Positions 45,206 through 54,783 of a stretch of 64,000 nucleotides of DNA are shown one piece after another. The DNA lies in NCBI RefSeq assembly GCF_014648915.1, contig NZ_BMSA01000008.1:226040-290039 (forward strand), in the 5' to 3' direction. Made by a program: the position numbers and the translations under genes. Within the stretch, counting starts at the first letter, position 1. Each line of letters starts with the position of its first letter. This DNA comes from Streptomyces phaeofaciens (GTDB lineage Bacteria; Actinomycetota; Actinomycetes; Streptomycetales; Streptomycetaceae). The notes beneath the pieces are model-generated. The model saw nothing but the letters and a program-made list of their open reading frames with translations, was not told the origin of the DNA and did not search any database.

Positions 45206-48200
45206 CGCGCCGGTCCTTTCGTTCGCGTGCGGAGCGGCGGGCGCCGCGGGCGGCCCGCTGCCGTTGTGCCTGCTGTCGGGCCTGGTCGAGCGCGGTCGGC
45301 GGGGCGGTCTGCGGGGTCGGGGTCGCCTCCTCCGGTGCCGCGCCGGGTGCCGCGGGGGCGGCGGGTACGGCCGTCGTGCCGACCAGGTGCCGGGCGAGCG
45401 CGCGCACGGTCGGGCGGGCGAACAGGTCGACCACGCCCAGATCGCAGCCGAGGGCCTCGTTGACCGCGGACCGGGTTCCGACCAGGAGCAGTGAATTGCC
45501 GCCCAGGTCGAAGAAGTTGTCGTCGCGGCCCACCCGGTCCCGGCCCAGTACGCGGCACCAGATCTCGGCGAGCCGCGTCTCCAGCCGGCGCAGTGCGTCG
45601 TCGGCGCCCGGGTCGGCGGTCCGCCGGGCGCTGCCCGCCGAGCGCAGCGCCCAGGCTTCCCCGAGGCCGAGGCTCCGTGCGCCCCGCGCCGCGGCGGTGT
45701 ACAGCGTGCCGAGGTCGGTGCCCTCGTCGAGTCCGACGCGGGCGGCCACCCGGCGCACCTGGCGTACCGGGCCCGTGACATGGCTGCGGACCCAGGGGGC
45801 GGTGCGGTCGGCGCCGATCAGCAGATGGGGTTCGTCGACGGAGCGCGCGAAGTCGAAGGAGCGCAGCGCGGCGGCGGTGTCCAGGACGCGGTAGCCGCGG
45901 GCCTCGGTGAGGGAGGTGAGCCCGTAGCCGCGGCTCATGCCGGTCTCCCGCCACATGCTCCAGGCCAGGCTCTGGGCGGGGAGTCCGGAGCGTCGGCGGT
46001 GCACGGCGAGCGCGTCGAGGTAGGCGTTGGCGGCCGCGTAGGCGGAGTTCATCGACCCGCCGAACCAGCCGTTGACGGAGGAGAAGGTGACGAAGGAGCC
46101 GACGGGGTGGTCGGCGGCCACCTGGTGCAGGGCCTGGGCGCCGCGCACCTTGGCGTCCAGGGCGGCGTGCCAGCTGTCGGGGTCCAGGTCGCGGGCGGGC
46201 CGTTCGTCGAAGGCGCCGGCGAGGTGCAGCACCGAGGTCAGCGGCACGCCGAAGGCGTCGGCCGCTTCGCGCACGGCGGCCCGCACCTGGGCGGGGTCGG
46301 TGACGTCGGCGCGGGTGTAGCGCACCTCGCCGAGCAGGCCGAGGCGGCGCAGGGCGTCGGCCCGGTGCTCCGCGCCCGGCGCGGCCGGATCGGTCCGGCC
46401 GATGAGCAGCAGCCGGGTGCCGGGGGTCCTGAGCAGATGGGCGGCCACCTCGGTGCCGACCCCGCCCAGGCCACCGCTGACCAGGTGGAAGCCGTCGGCG
46501 GCCGGGGGTGCCGGGCGCGGCGGCGGGTCGGGCAGGGGTGCCAGCCGGCGGACGTGGCGCAGGCCGGCGCGGTGGGCGACCTCCGTGTCCACGGGCGGGG
46601 CGGCCGCCTCGGCGAGGAGTGCGTCGACGGTGGCCGGCGCCGTGTCGGCCGGGAGGTCGACATGGACGCCGCGCAGCCACGGGGCTTCCTCCCGCAGCGA
46701 CTTCAGCAGGCCCACGGCGGGGGCGTGGGCGCAGGCCGGTGCCGGGTCGTCGGGCACGACGGCCTGCGCGCCACATGTCACGAGGACCAGGGTCAAGGGG
46801 TCGTGCCGGTCCGGATCGTGACGGTCCGTCAGCGCGCGGGTGAGCGCCAACAGGGACAGGGCGGGGTCGTGGTCGGGGTCCGGGAGGACGGTGTCCGTGT
46901 CCAGGGCGCCCAGGTGCAGGACGGCGTCCACGGCCCGCCCGTCGGCGGCGAGGGCGTCCAGCAGCCTGCCGTGGTCGGTCACGTCGGCGGGCCGCACCCG
47001 GTAGTGGGCGGCGTCCAGGCGCTCGTACGCCGGTCCGTGCTCGACGACCGTGCACAGGCCGCCGTCGGCGCGCAGCCGTCGGGCGGCGTGTGCGGCCAGG
47101 GCGGCCGCCGGTTCGGCGCGCCCCGTCAGTACGAGGGTGTGGCGGCCGGCGGGGGGCGCCGGCGGGTGCAGGACGGCGGCGGGTGTCCAGACCGGGCGCA
47201 GGAACCAGTCGGGCAGGGTGGCGGCGGTGCCGAGGAGGAGCTGGGTCTCGCGCACCCGCTCGTCGAAGTCGCCCGCCTCGAAGCTCTTGCGGAGCCTGGT
47301 GCGCTGGATCTTGCCGATCTCCGTCTTGGGGATGTCCTCGGCGGCGACCGGGACGAGGAAGGCGGGGCTGACGCCGATCTCCCGGGTCACCTTGCCGCCG
47401 ATCTCGCGCAGGGCGGCGGCCGGGTCCTGTCCGGGGTCGAGGCGGACGAAGAGGGCGAGTTCGTCGGTGGTGGCCGAGGGGTCGCTGCGGACCGCGCAGG
47501 CCGCCGTGAAACTCCGTACTACGTACGGGAGTTCCTCGACGCAGGACTCGATCTCGTGACTGTAGTGGTTGACGCCGTTGACGATGATGACGTCCTTCAC
47601 GCGGCCGGTGATGTACAGCTCGCCGTCGCGCAGGAAGGCCAGGTCGCCGGTGTCGAACCAGCCGTCCTCGGTGAACGCCTCGGCGTTGGCCTTCGCGTTG
47701 TCGTGGTAGCCCCGGGTCACGGAGGTCCCGCGGACCTGGAAGCGGCCGACCTCGCCCTCGGCGAGCACGGTGTCCCGGTCGTCGACGACCCGCATGGCGA
47801 ACCCGGGGTAGGGCAGCCCGCAGCTGACGAACGCCTCGTCGTGGTCCGGGGGTGTGCCGGGCAGGACGGCGTCGGTCACCACGGAGCAGGTCTCCGACAT
47901 GCCCCAGCCGGGGTGCATCACGTCCTGCGGCAGCCCGAAGGGGCGCAGGGCGTGCAGGAAGCCGCGGGCGGCGGAGGCGACGACCACCTCGCCGGCGTTC
48001 ATCACCAGCCGCATCGGCGTCAGGTCCCAGGCGCGCCCGGCGAACCGGTCGGCCTGGGCGGCGAGCAGTCCGAAGGCGAAGTTGGGGGCCCAGGTGACGC
48101 TGACGCGGTGCCGGTCGGCGAGGTCCATCCAGCGCAGGGGGTCCTCCAGGATCCAGGAGGTGGGCGCGTGGATCTGGCGGCAGCCGAGGTAGACGTCCCG

Positions 48201-51200
48201 GAGGTGGAACATGACCACGCCGGTGACATGGTCCATCGGGATCCAGTTGAGGCTGACGTCGTGCTCGCCGAGGCCGTTCATGGCCTCGGTCGCGGCGGAC
48301 CGGGTGAGCACGCCCCGGTGGGTGATCCGGACGGCCTTGGGCAGGCCGGTGCTGCCGGACGTCATCAGCATCAGGATCAGGTCGTCGGGCCGGGCGGGGT
48401 GCCAGTCGCGGTCCTCGGGCGCCTCGCGCAGCGCGTCGGCGGTGGTCAGCCGCAGGCCCGGCAGTTCACCGCGCCCGGCCAGGTCCTCGAGGCCCGGCGC
48501 CTCGGCGGGCGAGGCGACGATCCACGGCTTGTCCAGCATTCGCCAGATGCCCTCGAGCTTGGTGAGGGCGGCCGAGGCCGTCGTGTACGAGGTGGGCACG
48601 GTCAGCGGGACGGCGACGAACCCGCCGAGGACACAGCCCCAGAGCGCGGCGACGAAGTCCTCGGTGTCGGAGCACTGGAGGATGACCTTGTCACCGGGGC
48701 GCAGTCCGTGCGCGCGCAGTCCGGCGAGGGTCCGGGAGGCCTCCGCGACGAGCGAGGCGTAGCTGCGCGGGGTCTCGGAGCCGTCGGCTCGGACGTGCAC
48801 GATCTCGCCGCGCGCCCGCCCGGCGGCCCGGGTCAGTGCCTCGGCCCAGCCGGACACGGAGGGCTCGGGCAGCGGGGCGCCCTCGCTGAACGCGGGCACC
48901 CGCTCGTCCGGTACGGCATCGGCGTCCGGGGCGCCGCGCTCGGCGGGCGCCTCGGTGCGGGGCGGTCCGGCGTGCACGCGGCCCAGTTCCTCGGCGAGGT
49001 CCTCCGGCTCGGTCTCGGCCGTGCGGACGCCGGGGATCAGGGCGAGGAGGTTTGCCCACTCGGCGGCGGCCATGCGGTCGACGGCGGGCAGGGCGCGCAG
49101 GGCGGCGGTGTCGAGGGCGCCGTCGGGGGTGCGCGGCAGGGTGTTCACGGCGGTGACGCGCACGGTGGGCCGGGAGTCACCGGCGAGGAGCTGTTCGACC
49201 TGGCCGGCGGCGCCGGCCCGGCCGGGCACGACGTACAGCGACGGCGGACCCGGCTCCCCCCGCGGCGGCAGGGCGACCGCGTCCCGGACGCCGGCCACGG
49301 ACCGGGCGGTCGCCGCCGGGTCCGCCGGGGCGCCGGCCGGGGCGGGGGCGCCCTCGGTGCGCGGCGCCGGGGCGGGGAGGGAACCGACGGGGAGGCCGGG
49401 GTCGGCGCAGACCGCCTCCAGCGCGGCCGTCAGCGCCTGGGCGAACCGGGCGGCGGTGTCGGCGGTGTACAGGTCCGTGGCGTACTCGACGTACAGGTCG
49501 AGGCCCTCGGGCGTGCCCTGTTCGTCGTGCCGTTCGAGGACGTCGACGAAGAGGTCGAACTTGGCGGTGCCGGTCGCCGTGGGCCGCAGCGGGGTGCGCT
49601 GTCCGCCGAGCCGGAGCACGGCCGGCTCGTTGTTCTGGAGGGCCAGCATGACCTGGAAGAGGGGGTGGCGGGCCGGGTGGCGGCGCGGGTTGAGGGCGTC
49701 GACGAGCAGGTCGAACGGCAGGTCCTGGTGGTCGAGGGCGGCGAGGTCGGAGCGGGTCGTGCGGGCGAGGAGGTCCCGGAACGCGGGGTCGCCGGCGGTG
49801 TCGGTGCGCAGCACGAGGGTGTTGGTGATCAGGCCGATCACATCGTCCAGGGCGGGTTCGGAACGCCCGGCGACGGGGGTGCCGATCGCCACGTCCGGCC
49901 CGGCGCCCCAGCGGGAGAGCAGTGCGCCGAGGACGGTGTGCAGCACCATGAAGAGGCTGGTGTCCTCGGTCTCGGCCAGCCGCAGCAGCCGGCGGTGCAG
50001 CGCGGGGTCCAGGGCGGCCGAGACGCTCGCGCCGCGTCCCGCGGCGGTGGCGGGCCGGGGCCGGTCGGCGGGCAGGGTGCTCTCCTGCGGCAGTCCGGCC
50101 AGGGCGTCCCGCCAGAACGCGGTGAGGCGGTCGGCGCGGCCCGCGCCGTCGGGCCCCGGGTCCAGCACGCGGCGCTGCCAGAGGGCATAGTCGGCGTACT
50201 GCACCGGCAGCGGTTTGCCGTGCGGTGCACGGCCCTCGCGGCGTGCCTCGTAGGCGGCGCCCAGGTCGTCGGCGAGCGGGCGCAGCGACCAGCCGTCGGC
50301 GGCGCTGTGGTGGAGCACGAGCAGCAGGGTGCGGGTGCCGCCGCTGCCGAAGACGCCCGCCCACAGGGCACTCTCCCGGGTCAGGTCGAAGCGGCGGCGG
50401 GCGGCCGCGGTCACGTGCGCCGCGACCTCCTCGGCGGGGCAGTCCACGATCCGCAGCTCGGGCCGGAGCGCGCCGGGCGGCAGGATCCGCTGGTACGGTC
50501 CGCCCGCCTCCCCCTCGTGACCGCGGTCGTCGGCGATGACGGTGCGCAGGCTCTCGTGCCGGTCGACGACATCGGCCAGGGCGGTGCGCAGCGCCGTGTC
50601 GTCGAGGGCGTGGTCCAGCGGGACGACCAGCGGGATGTTGTACGTGGCCGCCGCGCCGTCGAGCCGGTCGAGGACCCACATGCGTTCCTGGGCGAACGAC
50701 AGCGGCACCCGGTCGGGCCGCCGGGCCGCCTCCAGCGCGGGCAGCCGGGGCGCGGCCTCGGCGTCCGCGACGAGCCGGGCGGCGAGCGCGGCCGGGGTGG
50801 GCGTGTCGAAGAGCACGGTCAGCGGGATCTCACGGCCCGCCTCGGTGCGCAGCCGGGAGAGCAGGCGCACGGCGAGCAGGGAGTGGCCGCCCAGGTCGAA
50901 GAAGCTGTCGGTGACGCCCACGGTGTCGGCGGGCAGCCTGAGCACCTCGGCGAACAGGGCGCAGACGAGGGCCTGTTCGGGGGTGGCGGGCCGCAGGTCG
51001 GGGGCGGCCGCGGTGAACTGCGGGGCGGGCAGGGCGCGGACGTCGAGCTTGCCGTTCGCGGTCAGGGGCAGTGTGTCGAGCAGGACGGTCGAGGCCGGGA
51101 CCATGTGGGCGGGCAGCCGCTCGGCCAGGTGGGCGCGGAGCGCGGCCGGCTCGGGCGGCTCGGCACCGGCCGCCGGGACGGCGTAGGCGACCAGCCGGGC

Positions 51201-53921
51201 CTCCTCGTCCTCGCTCGTGCGCAGGACGACGGCCGCGGCGGCCACCGCGGGGTGCTCGGCGAGGACGGCCTCGATCTCGCCCGGTTCGACCCGGAACCCG
51301 CGGATCTTCACCTGCTGGTCCGCGCGGCCCAGGTAGGCGAGCAGGCCGTCGCCCGTGCGCCGGGCGAGGTCGCCGGTGCGGTACATCAGCGCGCCGGGGG
51401 GCCCGTACGGGTCGGGCAGGAAGCGTGCGGCGGTCAGCTCCGGGCGGTCGAGGTAGCCGGGGGCCACGCCGGCTCCGGAGACGTACATCTCGCCGGTCAC
51501 GCCCGGGGGCACGGGCCGCCCTGCCGTATCGAGCAGGTGGACGCAGAGGTCGGCGAGCGGGACGCCGATCACGCCGGCCCGCCGCGGGTCGTCGAGGTCG
51601 GCGCGGGTGAGGCGGTGGAACGTGACGTGGACGGTCGTCTCGGTGATGCCGTACATGTTGACCAGCGCGGGCGCGTCCGGTCCGTACCGGTCGGCCCAGG
51701 GGCGCAGTCGCTCCGGGCGCAGTGCCTCGCCGCCGAGGACGACGTACCGCAGGTCGCCGCCCGGCTCGTGCTCGGCGTCGGCGCGGATCAGCTGCTCGAA
51801 GGCGGACGGCGTCTGGTTGAGGACGGTGACGCGTTCGGCGCGCAGCAGCCGCAGAAAGTCCTGCGGCGAGCGGCTCACCGTGTACGGCACGACGACGAGC
51901 CGCCCGCCGTGCAGCAGCGGCCCCCAGATCTCCCAGACGGAGAAGTCGAAGGCGTACGAGTGGAACAGCGTCCACACGTCGTCCGCGCCGAAGTCGAAGT
52001 GTTCGGCGGCGGCCGCGAACAGCCGCAGCACGTGGGCGTGCGGGATCGGCACGCCCTTGGGGCGGCCGGTGGAGCCCGAGGTGTGGATGATGTACGCGAG
52101 GTCGTCCGGCCCGGTGGCGGCGGTGCGCTCGGCGTCGGTGAGGTCCCCGGCCGGGCGCCCGGCGAGGTCGTCGGCCACCTCCGGGGTGCCGAGCACGACG
52201 GTGGGGGCGGCGACCGGCGGCAGTGATCCGGCCGTGCCGGCGTCGGTGACGAGTACGGCGGGCGGGACGTCCTCGGTGACCAGGCGGAGCCGTTCGGCGG
52301 GGTGTCCGGTGTCCAGGGGCAGATAGGCGGCACCCGTCTTCAGGACGGCGAGCAGGGCGACGACCAGCTGGGCGGAGCGGGGCAGCGCGAGCGCCACGAC
52401 CCGGCCCGGACCGGCGCCGTGGCCGATCAGGAGCCGGGCCAGCCGGTTGGCCCCGGCGTTGAGCCGGGCGTAGGTGAGGGTCTCGTCCTCGCAGGTCAGG
52501 GCGGGTGCGTCGGGGACCCGGGCCGCCTGCTCCTCGAAGCGTCCGGTGAGCGTGCCGGTGACCGGGTAGGTGCGTGCGGGCCGGGTGGCGGGCTCCTCAC
52601 CGGGCAGCAGCAGATCGAGGTCGGCCACGGTCGACTCGCCGGGAACGAGGGTGAGTTGCCGCAGCAGTTTCAGGAACCGCCGCAGATGCCGGTCGAGCTC
52701 GGCCTGCTCGTAGACGGCCGGGTTGGCGTCGAAGGCGATCCACAGGCCGCCGGGCTCGGCCCCCGGGCGGACGGAGATCTGAAGGTCCTCGACCGCGCCG
52801 CCGGACAGGTGGTGGGAGGTCGAGGGGTGCCCGGCGAAGACCAGGTCCTCGGAGAACGGCACGATGTTCACCACCGGGCCGTGGACCCGGTTGCCGGCGC
52901 CGAGCAGGCCCAGGTCGCGGCGGACGAACTCGCCCCGGTACTGCTGATGGACGCGCAGCGCACGCAGTTCCCCGGCCACCTGGCGGGCCAGTTCGCCGAC
53001 CGGTGTGCCGGCGGTGGCGGCCACCCGCAGCGGCAGGATGTCGGAGGCGGTGCCGGGGGTGCGCAGCGCGGCCGAGCCCAGCCGGCTCATGGTGGCGAGG
53101 CCCAGGACCAGGTCGTCGGCGCCGGTCATGCGGTGCAGGTGGGCGGCGACGGCCGTGACCAGGAGGTCGGTGCGGGAGACCTCCGACCGGCGGGCCGCGG
53201 CGGCCAGTTCACCGGCCTCGGCGGGGGTGAGGTCGTGGGTGGCGCGCAGGAAGGGGGCGGTGGGCGGCGCGGTGCGCCCGGTGAGCCGTACCGGCGTGGG
53301 CAGGCCGGTGAGCCGGGCGGCCCAGTGGTCCCGGTCGCGGGTGTGCCGCGGCGAGGCGAGGTACGCCTCCTCCTCGTCGTACAGCCGGGTGACCGACTCG
53401 AAGCCGGCGGGCGGCGGTTCGTCCCCGGCGGCCAGCGCGGTGTAGGTGTCGGCGAGGCGGCGCGCGACGAGCTTGTAGCTGTAGCCGTCGAGCAGGATGT
53501 GATGGGCCCTCAGGAACCACAGGTGCCGGTCGGGCGCGACGGTGATCAGCGCGTGCGAGAACAGCGGGCCCGCGACGAGGTCGCAGGGGATCGCCAGGTC
53601 CCGCCGGATCCAGTCCTCCGCCGCGGCCCCGGGGTCGGGTTCGGCACTGACGTCGACGCGGTGCAGCGGCCAGTCGTCCGGCGCGGCGGCCCACTCCCGG
53701 CGCGGCCCCTCGGGGGTGTCGGCGAAGCGCAGCGCGAAGGTGTCGGCCTCGGCCACGGTCCGCCGCAGCGCGGTCTCGAACAGTGCCGGGTCGACGGGGC
53801 CGTGGATCTCCACGTACTCACCGGTGTTGTACGCGGCGGCGTGCGGCGCCAGCCGCCCGGCGAACCACAGTCCCTCCTGTGCTCCCGACAGCGGTCGACG
53901 TTCGTGCTCGTGGACTGACAT
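45198..53921 (-). CDS. antC: Antimycin NRPS, C-A(Thr)-T-C-A(pyruvate)-KR-T
   Basis: 2907 aa; ATG 53921 has GAGGG 8 nt upstream. C1 (HHILLDG at 140-146) takes the AntG-bound starter. A1 about 450-960 has signature residues D-F-W-N-V-G-M-V-H, a threonine code with one Ile-to-Val change. T1 Ser near 1012; C2 HHSAADG near 1203. A stretch at about 1500-1610 resembles a worn A-domain C-terminal part (PRTPDGALD). A2 about 1640-2130 is an AL-like ligase (WIPMDHVTG) and is the pyruvate domain. KR near 2487 with catalytic Tyr in SAYAAAN; T2 LGGNS near 2807. The basic C-terminal helix probably docks on AntD. Confidence 0.95.
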   Translation of the reverse strand: MSVHEHERRPLSGAQEGLWFAGRLAPHAAAYNTGEYVEIHGPVDPALFETALRRTVAEADTFALRFADTPEGPRREWAAAPDDWPLHRVDVSAEPDPGAAAEDWIRRDLAIPCDLVAGPLFSHALITVAPDRHLWFLRAHHILLDGYSYKLVARRLADTYTALAAGDEPPPAGFESVTRLYDEEEAYLASPRHTRDRDHWAARLTGLPTPVRLTGRTAPPTAPFLRATHDLTPAEAGELAAAARRSEVSRTDLLVTAVAAHLHRMTGADDLVLGLATMSRLGSAALRTPGTASDILPLRVAATAGTPVGELARQVAGELRALRVHQQYRGEFVRRDLGLLGAGNRVHGPVVNIVPFSEDLVFAGHPSTSHHLSGGAVEDLQISVRPGAEPGGLWIAFDANPAVYEQAELDRHLRRFLKLLRQLTLVPGESTVADLDLLLPGEEPATRPARTYPVTGTLTGRFEEQAARVPDAPALTCEDETLTYARLNAGANRLARLLIGHGAGPGRVVALALPRSAQLVVALLAVLKTGAAYLPLDTGHPAERLRLVTEDVPPAVLVTDAGTAGSLPPVAAPTVVLGTPEVADDLAGRPAGDLTDAERTAATGPDDLAYIIHTSGSTGRPKGVPIPHAHVLRLFAAAAEHFDFGADDVWTLFHSYAFDFSVWEIWGPLLHGGRLVVVPYTVSRSPQDFLRLLRAERVTVLNQTPSAFEQLIRADAEHEPGGDLRYVVLGGEALRPERLRPWADRYGPDAPALVNMYGITETTVHVTFHRLTRADLDDPRRAGVIGVPLADLCVHLLDTAGRPVPPGVTGEMYVSGAGVAPGYLDRPELTAARFLPDPYGPPGALMYRTGDLARRTGDGLLAYLGRADQQVKIRGFRVEPGEIEAVLAEHPAVAAAAVVLRTSEDEEARLVAYAVPAAGAEPPEPAALRAHLAERLPAHMVPASTVLLDTLPLTANGKLDVRALPAPQFTAAAPDLRPATPEQALVCALFAEVLRLPADTVGVTDSFFDLGGHSLLAVRLLSRLRTEAGREIPLTVLFDTPTPAALAARLVADAEAAPRLPALEAARRPDRVPLSFAQERMWVLDRLDGAAATYNIPLVVPLDHALDDTALRTALADVVDRHESLRTVIADDRGHEGEAGGPYQRILPPGALRPELRIVDCPAEEVAAHVTAAARRRFDLTRESALWAGVFGSGGTRTLLLVLHHSAADGWSLRPLADDLGAAYEARREGRAPHGKPLPVQYADYALWQRRVLDPGPDGAGRADRLTAFWRDALAGLPQESTLPADRPRPATAAGRGASVSAALDPALHRRLLRLAETEDTSLFMVLHTVLGALLSRWGAGPDVAIGTPVAGRSEPALDDVIGLITNTLVLRTDTAGDPAFRDLLARTTRSDLAALDHQDLPFDLLVDALNPRRHPARHPLFQVMLALQNNEPAVLRLGGQRTPLRPTATGTAKFDLFVDVLERHDEQGTPEGLDLYVEYATDLYTADTAARFAQALTAALEAVCADPGLPVGSLPAPAPRTEGAPAPAGAPADPAATARSVAGVRDAVALPPRGEPGPPSLYVVPGRAGAAGQVEQLLAGDSRPTVRVTAVNTLPRTPDGALDTAALRALPAVDRMAAAEWANLLALIPGVRTAETEPEDLAEELGRVHAGPPRTEAPAERGAPDADAVPDERVPAFSEGAPLPEPSVSGWAEALTRAAGRARGEIVHVRADGSETPRSYASLVAEASRTLAGLRAHGLRPGDKVILQCSDTEDFVAALWGCVLGGFVAVPLTVPTSYTTASAALTKLEGIWRMLDKPWIVASPAEAPGLEDLAGRGELPGLRLTTADALREAPEDRDWHPARPDDLILMLMTSGSTGLPKAVRITHRGVLTRSAATEAMNGLGEHDVSLNWIPMDHVTGVVMFHLRDVYLGCRQIHAPTSWILEDPLRWMDLADRHRVSVTWAPNFAFGLLAAQADRFAGRAWDLTPMRLVMNAGEVVVASAARGFLHALRPFGLPQDVMHPGWGMSETCSVVTDAVLPGTPPDHDEAFVSCGLPYPGFAMRVVDDRDTVLAEGEVGRFQVRGTSVTRGYHDNAKANAEAFTEDGWFDTGDLAFLRDGELYITGRVKDVIIVNGVNHYSHEIESCVEELPYVVRSFTAACAVRSDPSATTDELALFVRLDPGQDPAAALREIGGKVTREIGVSPAFLVPVAAEDIPKTEIGKIQRTRLRKSFEAGDFDERVRETQLLLGTAATLPDWFLRPVWTPAAVLHPPAPPAGRHTLVLTGRAEPAAALAAHAARRLRADGGLCTVVEHGPAYERLDAAHYRVRPADVTDHGRLLDALAADGRAVDAVLHLGALDTDTVLPDPDHDPALSLLALTRALTDRHDPDRHDPLTLVLVTCGAQAVVPDDPAPACAHAPAVGLLKSLREEAPWLRGVHVDLPADTAPATVDALLAEAAAPPVDTEVAHRAGLRHVRRLAPLPDPPPRPAPPAADGFHLVSGGLGGVGTEVAAHLLRTPGTRLLLIGRTDPAAPGAEHRADALRRLGLLGEVRYTRADVTDPAQVRAAVREAADAFGVPLTSVLHLAGAFDERPARDLDPDSWHAALDAKVRGAQALHQVAADHPVGSFVTFSSVNGWFGGSMNSAYAAANAYLDALAVHRRRSGLPAQSLAWSMWRETGMSRGYGLTSLTEARGYRVLDTAAALRSFDFARSVDEPHLLIGADRTAPWVRSHVTGPVRQVRRVAARVGLDEGTDLGTLYTAAARGARSLGLGEAWALRSAGSARRTADPGADDALRRLETRLAEIWCRVLGRDRVGRDDNFFDLGGNSLLLVGTRSAVNEALGCDLGVVDLFARPTVRALARHLVGTTAVPAAPAAPGAAPEEATPTPQTAPPTALDQARQQAQRQRAARGARRSARERKDRRDG

Positions 53922-54542
53922 GGCACCAACCCTCAACTGGCGAGCGGTTCTTCACACGCCTCGCACACGGAACCCGGCGGGCGGCCGGGGCGGTGAAGCC
54001 GGACAGGCGTACGCGATGCCACCGGCCGCCCGCACACCGGGCCGCCGCGCCCTGCAACGGGGCGCGGGTGAATACGGTGGCGGATACGGCGGCACGGCGG
54101 CCGATATGGCGTAAGGAAACGGATGCGCGCGGCGGCGCGGGAATCGTCTGGTCTCGGAACGATCATCTGCCGACGCCTCACTCTGCACGACCGGTCGTCG
54201 GACCGTCAAGGCGGCTCGATGCGTGCAGAATGACGCACGGAATACGTCCCCGGAACACTTTTCAGCCGCGCCGGCAACGCTTCTCGGCCCAAGGAATTGA
54301 TTTCAGACATCCTTCTCGGGCGCCCTGTTGCCAGCCGCCCGGACACATCCCTGACCTGCCGTTACCGCACCGGAAGGCCCGAACCGGCCCCCGGCACGAC
54401 CACCACGCACCCCGGCCGCGGGCTCGATCCTGGTTGTGAATCAGTCAACTTGCGAAGTCCATCTGTCCGTTGGCGGATACCTTGTGGGGAGTGACCGTAC
54501 TCGTGAGGGATTCGGCGGCAGGAGCAATGGAGAACCCCAGTT

Positions 54543-54598
54543 CTTTTCCACTGAGTGGAAAGCCCGCAGTAAACCCCGCTTTCCACTGGATGGAAAGC
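54543..54598. promoter_or_regulatory. Two tandem 21-bp palindromes upstream of antB
   Basis: The first (54543-54563) has a perfect core TTTCCACT-G-AGTGGAAA. The second (54578-54598) has GCTTTCCA and TGGAAAGC around CTGGA. They agree at 17 of 21 positions and their centres are 35 bp apart. They are about 190-240 nt before antB. They do not match the PAS-LuxR consensus, so they suggest a separate dimeric regulator. Confidence 0.7.
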
Positions 54599-54629
54599 GC
54601 ATGCAGTCACCAGGGCTTTCTCCGGCGAA

Positions 54630-54645
54630 CCGGGGAGATCCCTCG
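54630..54645. promoter_or_regulatory. Candidate PAS-LuxR (FscRI/PimM-type) binding site
   Basis: CCGGGGAGATCCCTCG matches 13 of 16 positions of the published PAS-LuxR consensus CTVGGGAWWTCCCBAG. In other strains FscRI of the candicidin cluster activates antBA and antCDE. The site lies 139 nt before antB. Confidence 0.65.
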
Positions 54646-54783
54646 TACCGCCCCCTTCACCGTTTACCACTCCCTTACCGCTGGGCGGTCAGGCTCCCCA
54701 GCGGAATCTCTCGACCACGTGTGAAGAAACCGTCGGCAGACCGGCAGTCGGGCGCGAATCCGACGGGAAGAAAGGCTGAACGT

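Larger units (their letters stand above)
53922..54783. promoter_or_regulatory. 862-nt divergent control region between antC and antB
   Basis: Non-coding stretch carrying promoters for antCDE (left) and antBA (right). It holds a perfect 12-bp palindrome ACGACCGGTCGT (54187-54198), two larger tandem palindromes (54543-54598) and a PAS-LuxR-like box (54630-54645). The 54430-54620 part is visibly more AT-rich than the neighbouring genes. An open frame from 54436 into antB exists but has no ribosome binding site or family homology. Confidence 0.8.

Noticed and set aside
45780..52226. 2148-codon open frame antisense to antC
   Set aside because: It is a GC-bias shadow of the NRPS. The translation is a repetitive Gly/Arg/Val/Asp mix with no domain, and the true gene explains the strand fully.
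54436..54783. 116-codon N-terminal extension of antB
   Set aside because: There is no ribosome binding site, no homology, and it covers the palindromes and the PAS-LuxR box. ATG 54784 fits the family.
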